Assembly: GCF_002754375.1 (NCBI RefSeq)
Contig: NZ_PEFF01000001.1
Coordinates: 1-64,000 of the forward strand
Source: Variovorax sp. 54
GTDB lineage: Bacteria; Pseudomonadota; Gammaproteobacteria; Burkholderiales; Burkholderiaceae_C
Length of the DNA stretch: 64,000 nt
Direction: 5' to 3'
This document shows, piece by piece, positions 19,866 through 29,844 of this stretch (the stretch's first letter is position 1; each line of letters starts with the position of its first letter). Both the position numbers and the translations under genes were made by a program. The notes under the pieces were generated by a model that made no database searches, had not been told where the DNA came from, and worked only from the letters and a program-made list of their open reading frames with translations.

Positions 19866-22475
19866 GTGATCGAAGCAGCCAAGATCGACGTGGCGACGCT
19901 GCGCGAAGCCTATCGCGCGAAAAAGCTCGCCCTTTTCGACACCCTGCGCTTCGCACGCGCGCCCACCCGCAGCGTCCACACGGTGCTGCGCCAGCTCTCG
20001 GCGCTGGCCGACCAGACGCTCACTGCCCTCTGGAACGAAGCCGGCTTCGGCGACGCCTTCGCGCTGGCTGCGGTCGGTGGTTTCGGGCGCGGCGAGCTGT
20101 TCCCCTACTCCGACGTCGACGTGCTGCTGCTGCTGCCGCCCGACGGCCATGACAGCGGCATCGACCCGGCCCGCATCGAGGCCTTCATCGGCCAGTGCTG
20201 GGACGCCGGCCTCGAGATCGGCTCCAGCGTGCGCACGCTCGACGAGTGCCTGGACGAGGCCGCCAAGGACATCACGGTCCAGACCTCGCTGCTCGAATCA
20301 CGCCTGATCACGGGCGACAAGAAGCTCTTTGCGTCCTTCCGCCGCCGCTTCACGCAGGCCATCGACCCGCAGGCTTTCTTCGTGGCCAAGTCACAGGAAA
20401 TGCGGCACCGCCACCAGAAGTTCGACAACACGCCCTACGCGCTCGAACCCAACTGCAAGGAATCGCCGGGCGGCCTGCGCGACCTGCAGACCATCCTCTG
20501 GATGAGCAAGGCCGCCGGCTTCGGCAGCCGCTGGGACGACCTGGCCAAGAACGGCCTGGCCACGCCTTTCGAGGCACAGCAGATCAAGCGCAACGAGGCC
20601 CTGCTCTCGCTGATTCGCGCCCGCCTGCACGTGATTGCCAACCGCCGCGAAGACCGGCTGGTGTTCGACCTGCAGACCGCCGTGGCCGCGAGCTTCGGCT
20701 ACGAGAGCGAGTCGCAGCGCAAGTCGAGCGAGGCGCTGATGCGCCGCTACTACTGGGCGGCCAAGGCGGTGTCGCAGCTCAACCAGATCCTGCTGCTGAA
20801 CATTTCCGAGCGGCTGCAGCCCATCGACGAGCAGCCCACGACCATCAACGAGCGCTTCTACGAGCGCGCCGGCCTGATCGAGATCGCGAGCGACGACCTG
20901 TACGAGCGCGAGCCGCATGCGGTGCTCGAGACCTTCCTGCTGTACCAGAAGACCATCGGCGTGAAGGGCCTGTCGGCGCGCACGCTGCGCGCGCTGTACA
21001 ACGCGCGCCACGTGATGGACAGCAAGTTCCGCAACGACCCGGTCAACCACGTGACCTTCATGCGGATCCTGCAGCAGCCCTACGGCATCACGCATGCCTT
21101 TCGGCTGATGAACCAGACCTCGGTGCTGGGCCGCTACCTGCGCGTGTTCCGCAGCATCGTGGGGCAGATGCAGCACGACCTGTTCCACGTGTACACGGTC
21201 GACCAGCACATCCTGATGGTGCTGCGCAATGTGCGCCGCTTCTTCATCGCCGAGCATGCCCACGAGTACCCGGGCTGCTCGCAGCTCGCGGCCGGCTGGG
21301 ACAAGCCCTGGATTCTTTACGTCGCCGCCCTCTTCCACGACATTGCCAAGGGCCGCGGCGGCGACCATTCCACGCTCGGCGCACGCGACGTGCAGCGCTT
21401 CTGCAAGCAGCACGGCATTGCGCGCGAAGACGGCAAGCTCATCGAGTTCCTCGTGGCCGAGCACCTGGTGATGAGCCAGGTCGCGCAAAAGCAGGACCTG
21501 AGCGACCCCGAGGTGATCGGCGCCTTCGCCAAGCGCGTGGGCAACGAGCGCTACCTCACCGCGCTTTACCTGCTGACGGTGGCCGACATCCGCGGCACTT
21601 CGCCGCGCGTGTGGAATGCCTGGAAGGGCAAGCTGCTCGAGGACCTGTACCGCTTCACGCTGCGCGCACTCGGCGGCCGCATGCCCGACCCGGACGCGGA
21701 AATCGAATCGCGCAAGCGCGAAGCGCTGGTGCAGCTCGCCCTGCACGCCCAGCGCTTCGAGGCGCACAAGGCGCTGTGGGACACGCTCGACGTCGGCTAC
21801 TTCATGCGCCACGACGCTACCGAGATCGCCTGGCACGCCAAGCAGCTCTCGCGCTTCGTGCCGCCGAAGAACGTGCCCATCGACCCGAAGGCGCTGCCCA
21901 TCGTGCGCGCGCACCTGTCGCCGGTGGGCGAAGGGCTTCAGGTGGTGGTCTACACGCCCGACCAGTCCGACCTGTTTGCGCGCATCTGCGGCTACTTCGA
22001 CCAGGCCTCGTTCAGCATTCTGGATGCCAAGGTCCACACCACGAGCAACGGCTACGCGCTCGACACCTTCCAGGTGGTGACGACTTTCCAGCCCGACCAC
22101 TACCGCGACCTCATCAGCATGGTCGAGACAGGCCTGGCGCAAACGCTCACCGAGGCCGGCGCCCTGCCCGCGCCGAGCATGGGACGCGTGTCACGGCGGG
22201 TTCGCAGCTTTCCGATCAAGCCGCGCATCAGCCTCGTACCCGACGACAAGGCCCAGCGCTGGCTGCTCAGCATCTCGGCCAGCGACCGTGCAGGGCTGCT
22301 GTATTCGGTGGCGCGCGTGCTCGCGCGGCATCACCTGAACCTGCAACTGGCGAAGGTGACAACCCTGGGCGAACGGGTGGAAGACACGTTCCTGATCAGC
22401 GGGCCGGAACTGCAGGGCCAGAAGACTCAGCTGGCCATCGAGACGGACCTGATGGAGGCGCTGGCCTCCAAGTAA
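19866..22475 (+). CDS. glnD: Bifunctional [protein-PII] uridylyltransferase/uridylyl-removing enzyme
   Basis: 869-residue nitrogen sensor that uridylylates or de-uridylylates PII (GlnB/GlnK) in response to glutamine. The nucleotidyltransferase signature [19 protein letters not shown] is at residues 71-89. A central PII-uridylyltransferase linker ([15 protein letters not shown]) is followed by an HD phosphohydrolase domain ([27 protein letters not shown]). Two C-terminal ACT domains follow ([20 protein letters not shown] and [19 protein letters not shown]). The start is GTG at 19866. Complete and typical length. Confidence 0.96.
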   Translation: MIEAAKIDVATLREAYRAKKLALFDTLRFARAPTRSVHTVLRQLSALADQTLTALWNEAGFGDAFALAAVGGFGRGELFPYSDVDVLLLLPPDGHDSGIDPARIEAFIGQCWDAGLEIGSSVRTLDECLDEAAKDITVQTSLLESRLITGDKKLFASFRRRFTQAIDPQAFFVAKSQEMRHRHQKFDNTPYALEPNCKESPGGLRDLQTILWMSKAAGFGSRWDDLAKNGLATPFEAQQIKRNEALLSLIRARLHVIANRREDRLVFDLQTAVAASFGYESESQRKSSEALMRRYYWAAKAVSQLNQILLLNISERLQPIDEQPTTINERFYERAGLIEIASDDLYEREPHAVLETFLLYQKTIGVKGLSARTLRALYNARHVMDSKFRNDPVNHVTFMRILQQPYGITHAFRLMNQTSVLGRYLRVFRSIVGQMQHDLFHVYTVDQHILMVLRNVRRFFIAEHAHEYPGCSQLAAGWDKPWILYVAALFHDIAKGRGGDHSTLGARDVQRFCKQHGIAREDGKLIEFLVAEHLVMSQVAQKQDLSDPEVIGAFAKRVGNERYLTALYLLTVADIRGTSPRVWNAWKGKLLEDLYRFTLRALGGRMPDPDAEIESRKREALVQLALHAQRFEAHKALWDTLDVGYFMRHDATEIAWHAKQLSRFVPPKNVPIDPKALPIVRAHLSPVGEGLQVVVYTPDQSDLFARICGYFDQASFSILDAKVHTTSNGYALDTFQVVTTFQPDHYRDLISMVETGLAQTLTEAGALPAPSMGRVSRRVRSFPIKPRISLVPDDKAQRWLLSISASDRAGLLYSVARVLARHHLNLQLAKVTTLGERVEDTFLISGPELQGQKTQLAIETDLMEALASK

Positions 22476-22509
22476 GGCTGCGTGAGGCCGAGGGCTTTGC
22501 GTGTGCGGT

Positions 22510-22854
22510 TCAGCCGCAGTACGCGCCGAGGATGCGACCCGTAGGATCGACCTGTGCATTGAGCCGTGTCGCATCCTGCGCCGGGTCGGCCGGGGCCGTG
22601 GCCGGCACCGTGCGGGCGGTTTTCGCGCCGGCGCGCTGGCGCATCTCTTCGAGCAACGGACGCGTCGCCTGCAAGCCGAGCGCAAAGCGCACTTCCGGGG
22701 CCTGGCAACTTTCGGGCGGCGGCGCGAAGCTCGGCGGGGCAGGCACGTCGGAGGTGAGCGGCCGGTCTTTGGGCGGGGCCTCGCAGCCCGCGAGCACTGC
22801 AGCCAGGGCCACAGCCATCAGAAGAACCCCGTGCCGGCCAAACGTCATGCGCAT
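22510..22854 (-). CDS. I78-like peptidase-inhibitor lipoprotein
   Basis: 114-residue predicted lipoprotein: signal with lipobox VLAGC, then a Pro-rich segment (PAPPSFAPPPES). The C-terminal half reads C...ALGLQAT...LLEEMRQRAGAKTARTV...ATRLNAQVDPTGRILGAYCG. The pattern Ala-Arg-x-V ... RLN-x-x-hydrophobic-D-x-x-GRI...CG and two flanking cysteines resembles the I78 protease-inhibitor family. The middle T-x-D stretch normally seen there is replaced by Ala/Pro-rich sequence, so inhibition is not assured. The ATG at 22854 is preceded by AAGGAG at 9 bases. It is convergent with glnD and downstream of the response-regulator gene. Confidence 0.65.
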   Translation of the reverse strand: MRMTFGRHGVLLMAVALAAVLAGCEAPPKDRPLTSDVPAPPSFAPPPESCQAPEVRFALGLQATRPLLEEMRQRAGAKTARTVPATAPADPAQDATRLNAQVDPTGRILGAYCG

Positions 22855-22907
22855 CTTGTCTTGCTCCTTGAAACCAGCCCGAAGCTTAGCCGCCCGCGGC
22901 GGCCGGT

Positions 22908-23540
22908 TCATGACCCCTTGCGCTGCAACGGGGACAGCAGCCCCAGGCGGATGCCCGTGATCACGGCCTCGGTGCGATTGTGCACACCCAGCGCCTGGAA
23001 CAAGGTGCCGATGTACTCCTTCACCGTGTGCTCCGAAAGGCCGAGCTCGCGCGCGATCGACTTGGTCGGCAGCCCGCGCGCCAGGCCGTGCAAGGTGTCG
23101 GTCTGCCTCGGGCTGAGCGTGGGCCTGTCTATGCTTTTCGGCCCCAGGTGCAAGATCTCTTGGGGCAGGTAGACCTCCCCCGCGAGCACGGTCTCGAAGG
23201 CCCGCTTCAAAAAGTCGGCCGGCATGCTCTTGGGCACGAAGCTCATCGCGCCGGCCTCCAGACAGCCACGGATGATGTCGACATCGGTCGACGCCGACAC
23301 CACCACGGCCGCGATGTCGGGCGCCCCCGCTTTCAGACGCACCAGCGCGTCCAGGCCGTACTCGCCCTTGAGTTCGAGGTCCAGCAGACAGATCGCCAGG
23401 TCGGGGTGGCGCAGCGCCAGGGCGCAGGCCTCGTCGACCGTGGCAGCTTCGAAGATCTCCGCGCTGTGCTCCATGCTCTCGAGCAGCATGCGCAGGCCGG
23501 CGCGGAACAACGCGTGATCGTCCAGCATCATCACTTTCAT
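22908..23540 (-). CDS. NarL/FixJ-type response regulator (LuxR HTH)
   Basis: 210-residue two-component regulator. The receiver domain is at about 1-120: acidic pocket MLDDHALFRAG, phospho-acceptor Asp in AICLLDLELKG, Ser/Thr switch VVVSAST, Lys in FVPKSM. The C-terminal LuxR helix-turn-helix is LSPRQTDTLHGLARGLPTKSIARELGLSEHTVKEYIGTLFQALGV. The ATG at 23540 gives the canonical MKVMMLDDH start. No histidine kinase is nearby, so it is an orphan within this window. It is divergent from a small HTH gene across a 199-base region; targets are unknown. Confidence 0.92.
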   Translation of the reverse strand: MKVMMLDDHALFRAGLRMLLESMEHSAEIFEAATVDEACALALRHPDLAICLLDLELKGEYGLDALVRLKAGAPDIAAVVVSASTDVDIIRGCLEAGAMSFVPKSMPADFLKRAFETVLAGEVYLPQEILHLGPKSIDRPTLSPRQTDTLHGLARGLPTKSIARELGLSEHTVKEYIGTLFQALGVHNRTEAVITGIRLGLLSPLQRKGS

Positions 23541-23739
23541 GGCACACCCCCTTCGACCTTTGTGGTCGATATGCAGCCCCATTCTGACGCTGGCGTGCAA
23601 GGGTGCACCCGCCGCGCGTCGGAACTAGATCACCCTCCACGCAAAAAACTACCAGCCCCCTGCGAAGGAGGGGTTGGGCCTGTGGCCCGTTTGGAGGAGA
23701 TTCGCATCCGACCGCTGTTGCGGCCAAGGGAGTCCGACC

Positions 23740-23982
23740 ATGAACGCCAGCTTTCAAGACCGCTTGATCTCGCTCGTCGCCGGATCGCAACCCCAGTGGA
23801 AATCCGAGCTCGCCCGACAGTGCGGCGTCAGCGCTCCCACGGTGATCCGCTGGCTCACCGACCGCCACAGCTGCGCCGGCACCCTGCATCTGCACACGAT
23901 TGCCGCCTACTTCGAAGTGCCCGCTCAATGGCTGGCCACAGGCGATGGCCCGGAGCGGGTCCGCGCACGGCGCTCACATTGA
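23740..23982 (+). CDS. Small helix-turn-helix DNA-binding protein
   Basis: 80-residue protein starting at an ATG with GGGAG 7 bases upstream. The N-terminal half contains a clear HTH (WKSELARQCGVSAPTVIRWLTDR), followed by HLHTIAAYFEVPAQWLATGDGP. That second segment is typical of phage CI-type or XRE-like repressors, in which it leads into a peptidase or dimerisation domain. Here the protein stops after the HTH, so it may be a free-standing domain or a remnant of a longer repressor. No partner gene is evident. Divergent from the orphan response regulator. Confidence 0.75.
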   Translation: MNASFQDRLISLVAGSQPQWKSELARQCGVSAPTVIRWLTDRHSCAGTLHLHTIAAYFEVPAQWLATGDGPERVRARRSH

Positions 23983-24105
23983 AAGGGTTGTAAGCGAACC
24001 GCTGCGAACGGGCGCGCAGACGGCAAGCCGGCCCCGGTCATGGCGTATGCTGAAAGGCCGCGCACGGCACCGCCGGCACGCTCCCTTTCATCACCCGCTT
24101 TCGAC

Positions 24106-25761
24106 ATGAGCACTTCTTCCCATCCCCTCGCGGGCCAGCCGGCCCCGTCTGATCTGCTGGTGGACGTGCCGCGCCTCGTCTCGGCCTACTACACCGGTCG
24201 CCCCGACCCGGCCGTGCCGAGCCAGCGCGTGGCCTTCGGCACCTCGGGCCATCGTGGCTCCTCGTTCGACGACGCGTTCAACGAATGGCATGTGCTGGCA
24301 ATCAGCCAGGCCATCTGCGATTACCGCAAGCAGAAAGGCATCGACGGCCCGCTGTTCCTGGGCATCGACACGCACGCGCTGTCCACGCCCGCCTTCGCCA
24401 GCGCGGTCGAGGTGCTGGCGGCCAACGGCGTCGAGCTGATGCTCTCGAAGGACGACGAGTACACGCCGACGCCGGCCGTGTCGCATGCGATCCTGGTCTA
24501 CAACCGCGGCCGCACCAGCGGCCTGGCCGACGGCATCGTCATCACGCCCTCGCACAACCCGCCCGAGAGCGGCGGCTTCAAGTACAACCCGCCCAACGGC
24601 GGACCCGCGGGCACCGACATCACGTCAGCCGTCGAAGCCGCCGCCAACAAGATGCTGGCGAACAAGCTCGAAGGCGTGAAGCGCCTGCCGCTCGCGCAGG
24701 CGCTGAAGGCGTCCACCACGCACCGCCACGACTACCTGAACACCTACGTCGAAGACCTGGCCCAGGTGCTCGACATGGACGCGATCCGCGGCGGCACCAT
24801 CGACCTCGGCGTCGATCCGCTGGGCGGTGCCGGCGTGCACTACTGGCCCGCCATTGCCGCGCGCTACAAGCTCCAGCGCCTGAACGTGCTGAGCCAGGCG
24901 GTCGATCCGACCTTCCGTTTCATGTCGCTCGACTGGGACGGCCGTATCCGCATGGACCCGTCGTCACCCGATGCGATGCACGGACTGGTCGCGCTCAAAG
25001 ACCGCTTCGGCATTGCCTTCGCCTGCGACACCGACCACGACCGCCACGGCGTGGTCACGCGCAGCGCGGGCCTCATGCAGCCGAACAACTACCTCGCGGT
25101 GATGATCGACTACCTCTTCACGCACCGCCCGCACTGGCCCGCGCAGGCGGCTGTCGGCAAGACCGTGGTCAGCAGCCGCATGATCGACCGCGTGGCGGCG
25201 CAGTTGGGCCGCCCGCTGTACGAAGTGCCCGTGGGCTTCAAGTGGTTCGTCGACGGGCTGGTCGATGGCTCACTCGGCTTCGGCGGCGAGGAAAGCGCAG
25301 GCGCCACCTTCCTGCGCCACGACGGCAGCGCGTGGACCACCGACAAGGACGGCATCGTGCCCGCCCTGCTCTCGGCCGAGATCGCCGCGCGCGTCGGGCG
25401 CGACCCCGGCGAGCGCTTCAACGAACTGACGCAGGCGCTGGGACGCCCGGTGTCCGACCGCGTGGACGCGCCCGCCACGCCCGAGCAGAAGAAGCGCCTG
25501 TCGGCCCTCTCGCCGCAGCAGATCACCTCGACCACGCTGGCGGGCGAGAAGATCGAGAACGTGCTGAGCCACGCACCGGGCAACGGCGCAGCCATCGGCG
25601 GCGTGAAGGTCGTCACCGAGAACGGCTGGTTCGCCGCGCGGCCTTCGGGCACGGAGAACATCTACAAGATCTACGGCGAGAGCTTTCTCGGCGACGACCA
25701 TCTCGCACGCATCCTCGGCGAGGCGCAGCAGGTGGTCGACAAGGCGCTGTCGGCGAGCTGA
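24106..25761 (+). CDS. pgm: Alpha-D-phosphoglucomutase
   Basis: 551-residue enzyme interconverting glucose-1-phosphate and glucose-6-phosphate for glycogen, UDP-glucose and envelope polysaccharides. Landmarks: [15 protein letters not shown] substrate loop; catalytic phosphoserine in [26 protein letters not shown]; Mg-binding [10 protein letters not shown]; sugar-binding GFGGEESAG; phosphate-binding [16 protein letters not shown]. Length and motifs match the bacterial Pgm (not the PGM/PMM) subfamily. I choose ATG 24106 ([10 protein letters not shown]); a longer start at 24040 adds 22 unconserved residues. Probably co-transcribed with the PPC-domain gene 16 bases downstream. Confidence 0.95.
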   Translation: MSTSSHPLAGQPAPSDLLVDVPRLVSAYYTGRPDPAVPSQRVAFGTSGHRGSSFDDAFNEWHVLAISQAICDYRKQKGIDGPLFLGIDTHALSTPAFASAVEVLAANGVELMLSKDDEYTPTPAVSHAILVYNRGRTSGLADGIVITPSHNPPESGGFKYNPPNGGPAGTDITSAVEAAANKMLANKLEGVKRLPLAQALKASTTHRHDYLNTYVEDLAQVLDMDAIRGGTIDLGVDPLGGAGVHYWPAIAARYKLQRLNVLSQAVDPTFRFMSLDWDGRIRMDPSSPDAMHGLVALKDRFGIAFACDTDHDRHGVVTRSAGLMQPNNYLAVMIDYLFTHRPHWPAQAAVGKTVVSSRMIDRVAAQLGRPLYEVPVGFKWFVDGLVDGSLGFGGEESAGATFLRHDGSAWTTDKDGIVPALLSAEIAARVGRDPGERFNELTQALGRPVSDRVDAPATPEQKKRLSALSPQQITSTTLAGEKIENVLSHAPGNGAAIGGVKVVTENGWFAARPSGTENIYKIYGESFLGDDHLARILGEAQQVVDKALSAS

Positions 25762-25777
25762 CGCGAGGCAACAGCGC

Positions 25778-26191
25778 ATGGACACGCTCGTGCTGCGGCT
25801 GCAACCCGGCGACGACCTGCGTGCGGCACTCGATGCCGTGCTGAAGCAAGACGGCATCGGCGACGCGGCTTTCGTGGTCTCGGGCATCGGCAGCCTGCAC
25901 GGCGCGAGCATCCGTTTCGCGGGCGCCGAGACGGCGACGCGGATCGAAGGCGATCTTGAAATCCTCACGCTCGCGGGCACGCTGACACCCGATGGCTCGC
26001 ACCTGCATCTCAGCGTGTCGGATGCCAGTGGCCGGGTGTCGGGCGGCCATGCCGCGCCCGGTTGCGTGGTGCGCACCACGGCCGAGATCCTCGTCGCGGT
26101 GCTGCCCGAATGGCGTTTCTCGCGCGAACCCGACGCGCAGACCGGCTACGCCGAGCTGGTGCCCAGGCGCCGCTCGAGCCAGACGCTGTAG
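25778..26191 (+). CDS. PPC/DUF296-domain DNA-binding-type protein
   Basis: 137-residue single-domain protein of the plants-and-prokaryotes-conserved (PPC, DUF296) family. Markers are VLRLQPGDDLRAALDAVLKQ, AAFVVSGIGSLHGASIRFA, a GDLEILTLAGTL strand and DGSHLHLSVSDASGRVSGGHAAPG with the metal-binding-type His. Bacterial members form trimers of unknown role; plant relatives carry AT-hooks. Its last 46 bases overlap the end of the convergent permease gene on the other strand. Confidence 0.85.
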   Translation: MDTLVLRLQPGDDLRAALDAVLKQDGIGDAAFVVSGIGSLHGASIRFAGAETATRIEGDLEILTLAGTLTPDGSHLHLSVSDASGRVSGGHAAPGCVVRTTAEILVAVLPEWRFSREPDAQTGYAELVPRRRSSQTL

Positions 26192-27204
26192 CGCGACAGC
26201 CCGAAGCACAGCAGCCAATAAACGGCTGCCACGAACAGGTAGCCCTCGAGATAGAACGGCCGCCAGACCGGATCGCCGCCCAGCGCCAGCCCGAGTGCGC
26301 CGGTCAGCTCGAACAGACCGACCACGGTGACCAGCGAGGTGTCCTTCAGCGTGCCGACCACGCTGTTGGTCAGCGCCGGCACCACGAGGCGCAGCGCCTG
26401 CGGCAGCACGATGTCGCGCTGCACCGGCCAGCGACCGAAGCCCAGCGCCATCGCCACCTCGGTCTGGCCACGCGGCACGGCCTGCAGGCCGCCGCGGATG
26501 ATCTCCGCCAGATAGGCCGCGACGAACAGCGTGAGCCCCATCAGCACGCGCACCAGCACGTCGGGCTGCCAGCCTGCGGGCCACAGCAGCGGCAGCAGGA
26601 ACGAGGCCATGAACAGCACCGAGATCAGCGGCACGCCGCGCACCAGCTCGATGTAGCTCGCGCTCAGCGTGCGCACCACGGGCCATTCGGAGCGCCGCCC
26701 CATCGCGAGCAGCAGCGCCAGCGGAAAAGCCAACGCCAGCCCGACCACAGCCAGCCCGATGGTGAGCGGCAGGCCGCCCCAGCGGCTGGTCGGCACCACG
26801 CTCAGCCCGGCCACACCGCCATGCATCAGCCCGACGAACAGCAACAACGCCACGAGCCACAACGGCACCAGCCACCAGCGCCAGCTGCGCGGCCAGGCGC
26901 TGAGCACGGTCACCGCGGACAACACGACCACCGCGATGGCCGGACGCCATTGCTCTTCATACGGAAAGCGGCCGAACAGCATCGGCCGCCACTTCTCGGC
27001 CACCACGCCCCAGCAGGCGCCATGCTGCACCGCGCGGCAGGCGTCGGCGTCGGGACGGAACACGGCATGCACCACGCCCCACTCGAACGCATGGAACCCG
27101 GCCCACGCGAGCACGCCCAGCAGCAGCACCGTGGCCAGCGCGCGCAGCGGTGAACCCCACAGCTCGCTGCGCCATGCGATGGGGCCTTGCGCGACGTTTC
27201 TCAT
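26146..27204 (-). CDS. Polar amino-acid ABC transporter permease (AapM-like)
   Basis: 352-residue inner-membrane permease, His/Glu/Gln/Arg (HisM-type) family, with an AapM-like N-terminal extension of several transmembrane segments before the core. The core starts GLPLTIGLAVVGLALAFPLALLLAMGR. The EAA loop that contacts the ATPase is visible in TEVAMALGFGRWPVQRDIVLPQALRLVVPALTNSVV. The ATG at 27204 overlaps the preceding permease stop by 4 bases. It is last in the J-Q-M operon. The ATPase gene expected next is absent; the convergent PPC gene overlaps its 3' end. Confidence 0.92.
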   Translation of the reverse strand: MRNVAQGPIAWRSELWGSPLRALATVLLLGVLAWAGFHAFEWGVVHAVFRPDADACRAVQHGACWGVVAEKWRPMLFGRFPYEEQWRPAIAVVVLSAVTVLSAWPRSWRWWLVPLWLVALLLFVGLMHGGVAGLSVVPTSRWGGLPLTIGLAVVGLALAFPLALLLAMGRRSEWPVVRTLSASYIELVRGVPLISVLFMASFLLPLLWPAGWQPDVLVRVLMGLTLFVAAYLAEIIRGGLQAVPRGQTEVAMALGFGRWPVQRDIVLPQALRLVVPALTNSVVGTLKDTSLVTVVGLFELTGALGLALGGDPVWRPFYLEGYLFVAAVYWLLCFGLSRYSVWLERRLGTSSA

Positions 27205-28202
27205 CGCCAGCCTCGCAGCGCGACGCGCGCGTTGTAGCGGTTCATGCCGAAGGAGATCACGAGCGACAGCAGCAGGTACACCGCCATGATGATCGCGATG
27301 CACTCGAAGGCGCGTCCGTTCGAGCCGATGGTGGTGTTGGCCACCGACACCAGCTCCGGGTAGCCCACGGCCACGGCCAGCGACGAATTCTTGGTGAGGC
27401 TCAGCAACTGGTTGGTGAGCGAGGGCACGATCACGCGCAGCGCCTGCGGCAGGATCACGATGCGCAGCTGCTGCACCGACGACAGCCCCAGGGCCTGCCC
27501 CGCCAGCACCTGCCCCTGCGAGACCGAGAGGATGCCGGCGCGCACGATCTCCGCCACGAAGGCCGCCGAGTACAACGACAACCCGGCGACGATGGTCACG
27601 TACTCCGGGCTCAGCGCCGCGCCGCCGCTCACGCCGAAGTCACCGCGCTCGGGCCATTCGAAATGCGTGGGCCACCAGCCACCCTCGCCCGCCACGGGCC
27701 AGGGCACGCTGAGCCCGCCCTTGCTGAGCCACACGCCCGGCAGCAGGTGCACGGGCTCGGTCGGGTCGGGCAGCAGGTTGGCCATCGCGAAAGCCAGCAT
27801 CAGCAGCTGCACCAGCAGCGGCACGTTGCGCAGCAGCTCCACGTACGCGGTGCAGATGCCGCGCAACAGCACGTGCGGCGCGAGCCGGCCGATGCCGATC
27901 AGTGTGCCGAGCACCACCGCGAAGATGGCCGCCGGCACGGCCGCGCGCACGGTGTTGATCAAGCCCGCAAGGAACGCGCGCCACGACGGCTGGCTGGCAT
28001 CGAAGTCGAGCCAGCCTTCGCTGATCGAGAAACCCGCGGGCTCGGTGAGAAAGTCGAAACCCGAGCGCACGCCGCGTGCGCGCAGCACGTCGAGCGCATG
28101 GTTCACCACCCAGACGGCGCCGGCCACGACGGCCAGCACCAGAAGGGCCTGCACGAGCCAGGCCAGCCAAGCGCCGCGGCGCGAGGCGCCCTCCTGCCTC
28201 AT
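27201..28202 (-). CDS. Polar amino-acid ABC transporter permease (AapQ-like)
   Basis: 333-residue first permease of the importer. It has an N-terminal transmembrane helix, a large loop (FDFLTEPAGFSISEG) typical of AapQ/BztB, then the HisM-type core (LINTVRAAVPAAIFAVVLGTLIGIGRL). The EAA loop is QVLAGQALGLSSVQQLRIVILPQALRVIVPSLTNQLLSLTKNSSLA. It overlaps both neighbours by 4 bases, so translation is coupled with the receptor and the second permease. In the family this pair imports a broad range of L-amino acids. Confidence 0.93.
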   Translation of the reverse strand: MRQEGASRRGAWLAWLVQALLVLAVVAGAVWVVNHALDVLRARGVRSGFDFLTEPAGFSISEGWLDFDASQPSWRAFLAGLINTVRAAVPAAIFAVVLGTLIGIGRLAPHVLLRGICTAYVELLRNVPLLVQLLMLAFAMANLLPDPTEPVHLLPGVWLSKGGLSVPWPVAGEGGWWPTHFEWPERGDFGVSGGAALSPEYVTIVAGLSLYSAAFVAEIVRAGILSVSQGQVLAGQALGLSSVQQLRIVILPQALRVIVPSLTNQLLSLTKNSSLAVAVGYPELVSVANTTIGSNGRAFECIAIIMAVYLLLSLVISFGMNRYNARVALRGWR

Positions 28203-29257
28203 CGCACGGGTGGTGCGTAGATCAGGCCGCCTTTGCTCCAGAGGTTGTTGGAGCCGCGCGGCAGCTTGAGCACCGACTTCGGTCCGACGTTGCGCTCGAA
28301 CATTTCGCCGTAGTTGCCCACGGCCTTGATGGCGCGGTACGACCAGTCTTTGTCCAGGCCCAGCAGCTTGCCGAGGTCTTCACCGGCGCCGAGCAGACGC
28401 TGTTGCGCCGGGTCTTTGCTGGCGGCCTTGAGCTGGTCGGCATTGGCCTGCGTGACACCGAATTCTTCGGCCTCGATGAGCGCGTTGGGCACCCACTTGG
28501 CAATGGCGAACCACTCGTCGTCACCGCGGCGCACCAGCGGCGCGAGCGGTTCCTTGGAGATCAGCTCGGGCAGGATGAGGTAGTCGTCGGGGTTCGGCGC
28601 TTCCTTGTTGCGCAGGCCGGCCAGCGCCGAGGCGTCGGTCGTGAAGGCCTGGCAGCGGCCCGAGAAGAAGGCCTTGAACGAAGCTTCGAAGCTCTCGAAC
28701 ACGACGGTCTTCACGGGGATGTTCTGCGCGCGGAAGTAGTCCGACACGTTCTTTTCGTTGGTGGTGCCCGACTGCGTGCAGATGGTGGCGTTCTTGAGCT
28801 GCTTGGCGCTCGTCACCTTGAGCTTCTTGGGCACCAGGAAGCCCTGGCCGTCGTAGTAGGTGATGGTGGTGAAGTTGAAGCCCAGCGACGCGTCGCGCGT
28901 GAGCGTCCAGGTGGTGTTGCGCGCGAGGATGTCGATCTCGCCGGCCTGCAGGGCCGAGAAGCGCTGCTGCGAGTTGAGCGGCACGAAGTCGACCTTCTTC
29001 GGATCGCCCAGCACGGCCGCGGCGATGGCGCGGCAGGTGTCGACGTCCAGGCCCGACCAGTTGCCCTGCGTGTCGGGGGCCGAGAAACCGGCCACGCCGT
29101 TGGTCACGCCGCACTTGACGGTGCCGCGCTGCTTGACCGCATCGAGCGTCTTGCCGGCAAAGGCCGGGGCCGCGGTGGCCAGTGCGAGAACGGAAGCGGC
29201 GGCGAGCAGTGCCGGGCGCAGTCGGATGGTTGGGGTGGTCGTTGTCTTCTTCGTCAT
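28199..29257 (-). CDS. General L-amino-acid ABC transporter substrate-binding protein (AapJ-like)
   Basis: 352-residue periplasmic receptor. The signal peptide ends APAFAG; the mature domain begins KTLDAVKQRGTVKCGVTNGVAGFSAPDTQGNWSGLDVDTCRAIAAAVLGD, the standard AapJ/BztA opening. ILARNTTWTLTRD and CTQSGTTNEKNVSDYF are ligand-pocket segments. The ATG at 29257 has GAGGAG upstream and a Thr/Lys-rich leader. First gene of a three-gene operon. The divergent spacer to DoxX contains a palindromic ACATATGT with no clear consensus promoter. Confidence 0.95.
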   Translation of the reverse strand: MTKKTTTTPTIRLRPALLAAASVLALATAAPAFAGKTLDAVKQRGTVKCGVTNGVAGFSAPDTQGNWSGLDVDTCRAIAAAVLGDPKKVDFVPLNSQQRFSALQAGEIDILARNTTWTLTRDASLGFNFTTITYYDGQGFLVPKKLKVTSAKQLKNATICTQSGTTNEKNVSDYFRAQNIPVKTVVFESFEASFKAFFSGRCQAFTTDASALAGLRNKEAPNPDDYLILPELISKEPLAPLVRRGDDEWFAIAKWVPNALIEAEEFGVTQANADQLKAASKDPAQQRLLGAGEDLGKLLGLDKDWSYRAIKAVGNYGEMFERNVGPKSVLKLPRGSNNLWSKGGLIYAPPVR

Positions 29258-29430
29258 TGGTGTGTACTCCTCAACAGTAGGCAAAAGGCAGTGTACGGGG
29301 CGATGCAGGTCGGCGACAAAGAACCCCGCGTTGGATACATATGTCGATTCCTTCGCGGGCGATCGGTTGGCGGCGCGGTCAGTTTCACTACCATACGGCC
29401 CTTTCATCACTCCAGAACAGGAATCACACC

Positions 29431-29820
29431 ATGGTCAAGTCCGACGACACCGGCAAGCTCATCCTGCGCGTTGCGCTGGGCATCCTCATCCTGCTGCACG
29501 GCATTGCCAAAGTCGGCAAGGGCGTCGACGGCATCGGCGGCATGCTCGCGTCGCACGGCGTGCCCGCCGTGCTGGCCTACGGGGTCTACGTGGGCGAGAT
29601 CCTGGCGCCGGTGCTGCTGATCGTCGGCCTGTTCACGCGGCCCGCCGCGCTGGTCGTGGCGATCAACATGGTCGTGGCGATCTGGCTGGCGCACCGCAAG
29701 GACCTGGGCGCTTTGAACGGGCAAGGCGGCTGGGCGCTGGAACTGCAGGGCATGTTCCTGTTCGCGGCGATCTCGCTTGCGTTCATGGGTGGCGGGCGCT
29801 TCGGGCTCAACAACAAGTAA
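29431..29820 (+). CDS. DoxX-family membrane protein
   Basis: 129-residue four-helix inner-membrane protein. ILRVALGILILLHGIAKVGKGVDGI, LAYGVYVGEILAPVLLIVGLFTRPAALVVAINMVVAI and LFAAISLAFMGGGRFGLNNK fit the DoxX/YphA family. The quinol-oxidase-associated function described for archaeal DoxD/DoxX is not assured for bacterial stand-alone members; some are linked to oxidative-stress or thiol metabolism. Convergent with def, 24 bases apart. Confidence 0.85.
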   Translation: MVKSDDTGKLILRVALGILILLHGIAKVGKGVDGIGGMLASHGVPAVLAYGVYVGEILAPVLLIVGLFTRPAALVVAINMVVAIWLAHRKDLGALNGQGGWALELQGMFLFAAISLAFMGGGRFGLNNK

Positions 29821-29844
29821 GCCAGTCAACAGACGGACGACCCG

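Noticed and set aside
20195..22960. 921-codon frame overlapping glnD
   Set aside because: Arg/Pro/Ala-rich with no domain; glnD in the other frame explains the region.
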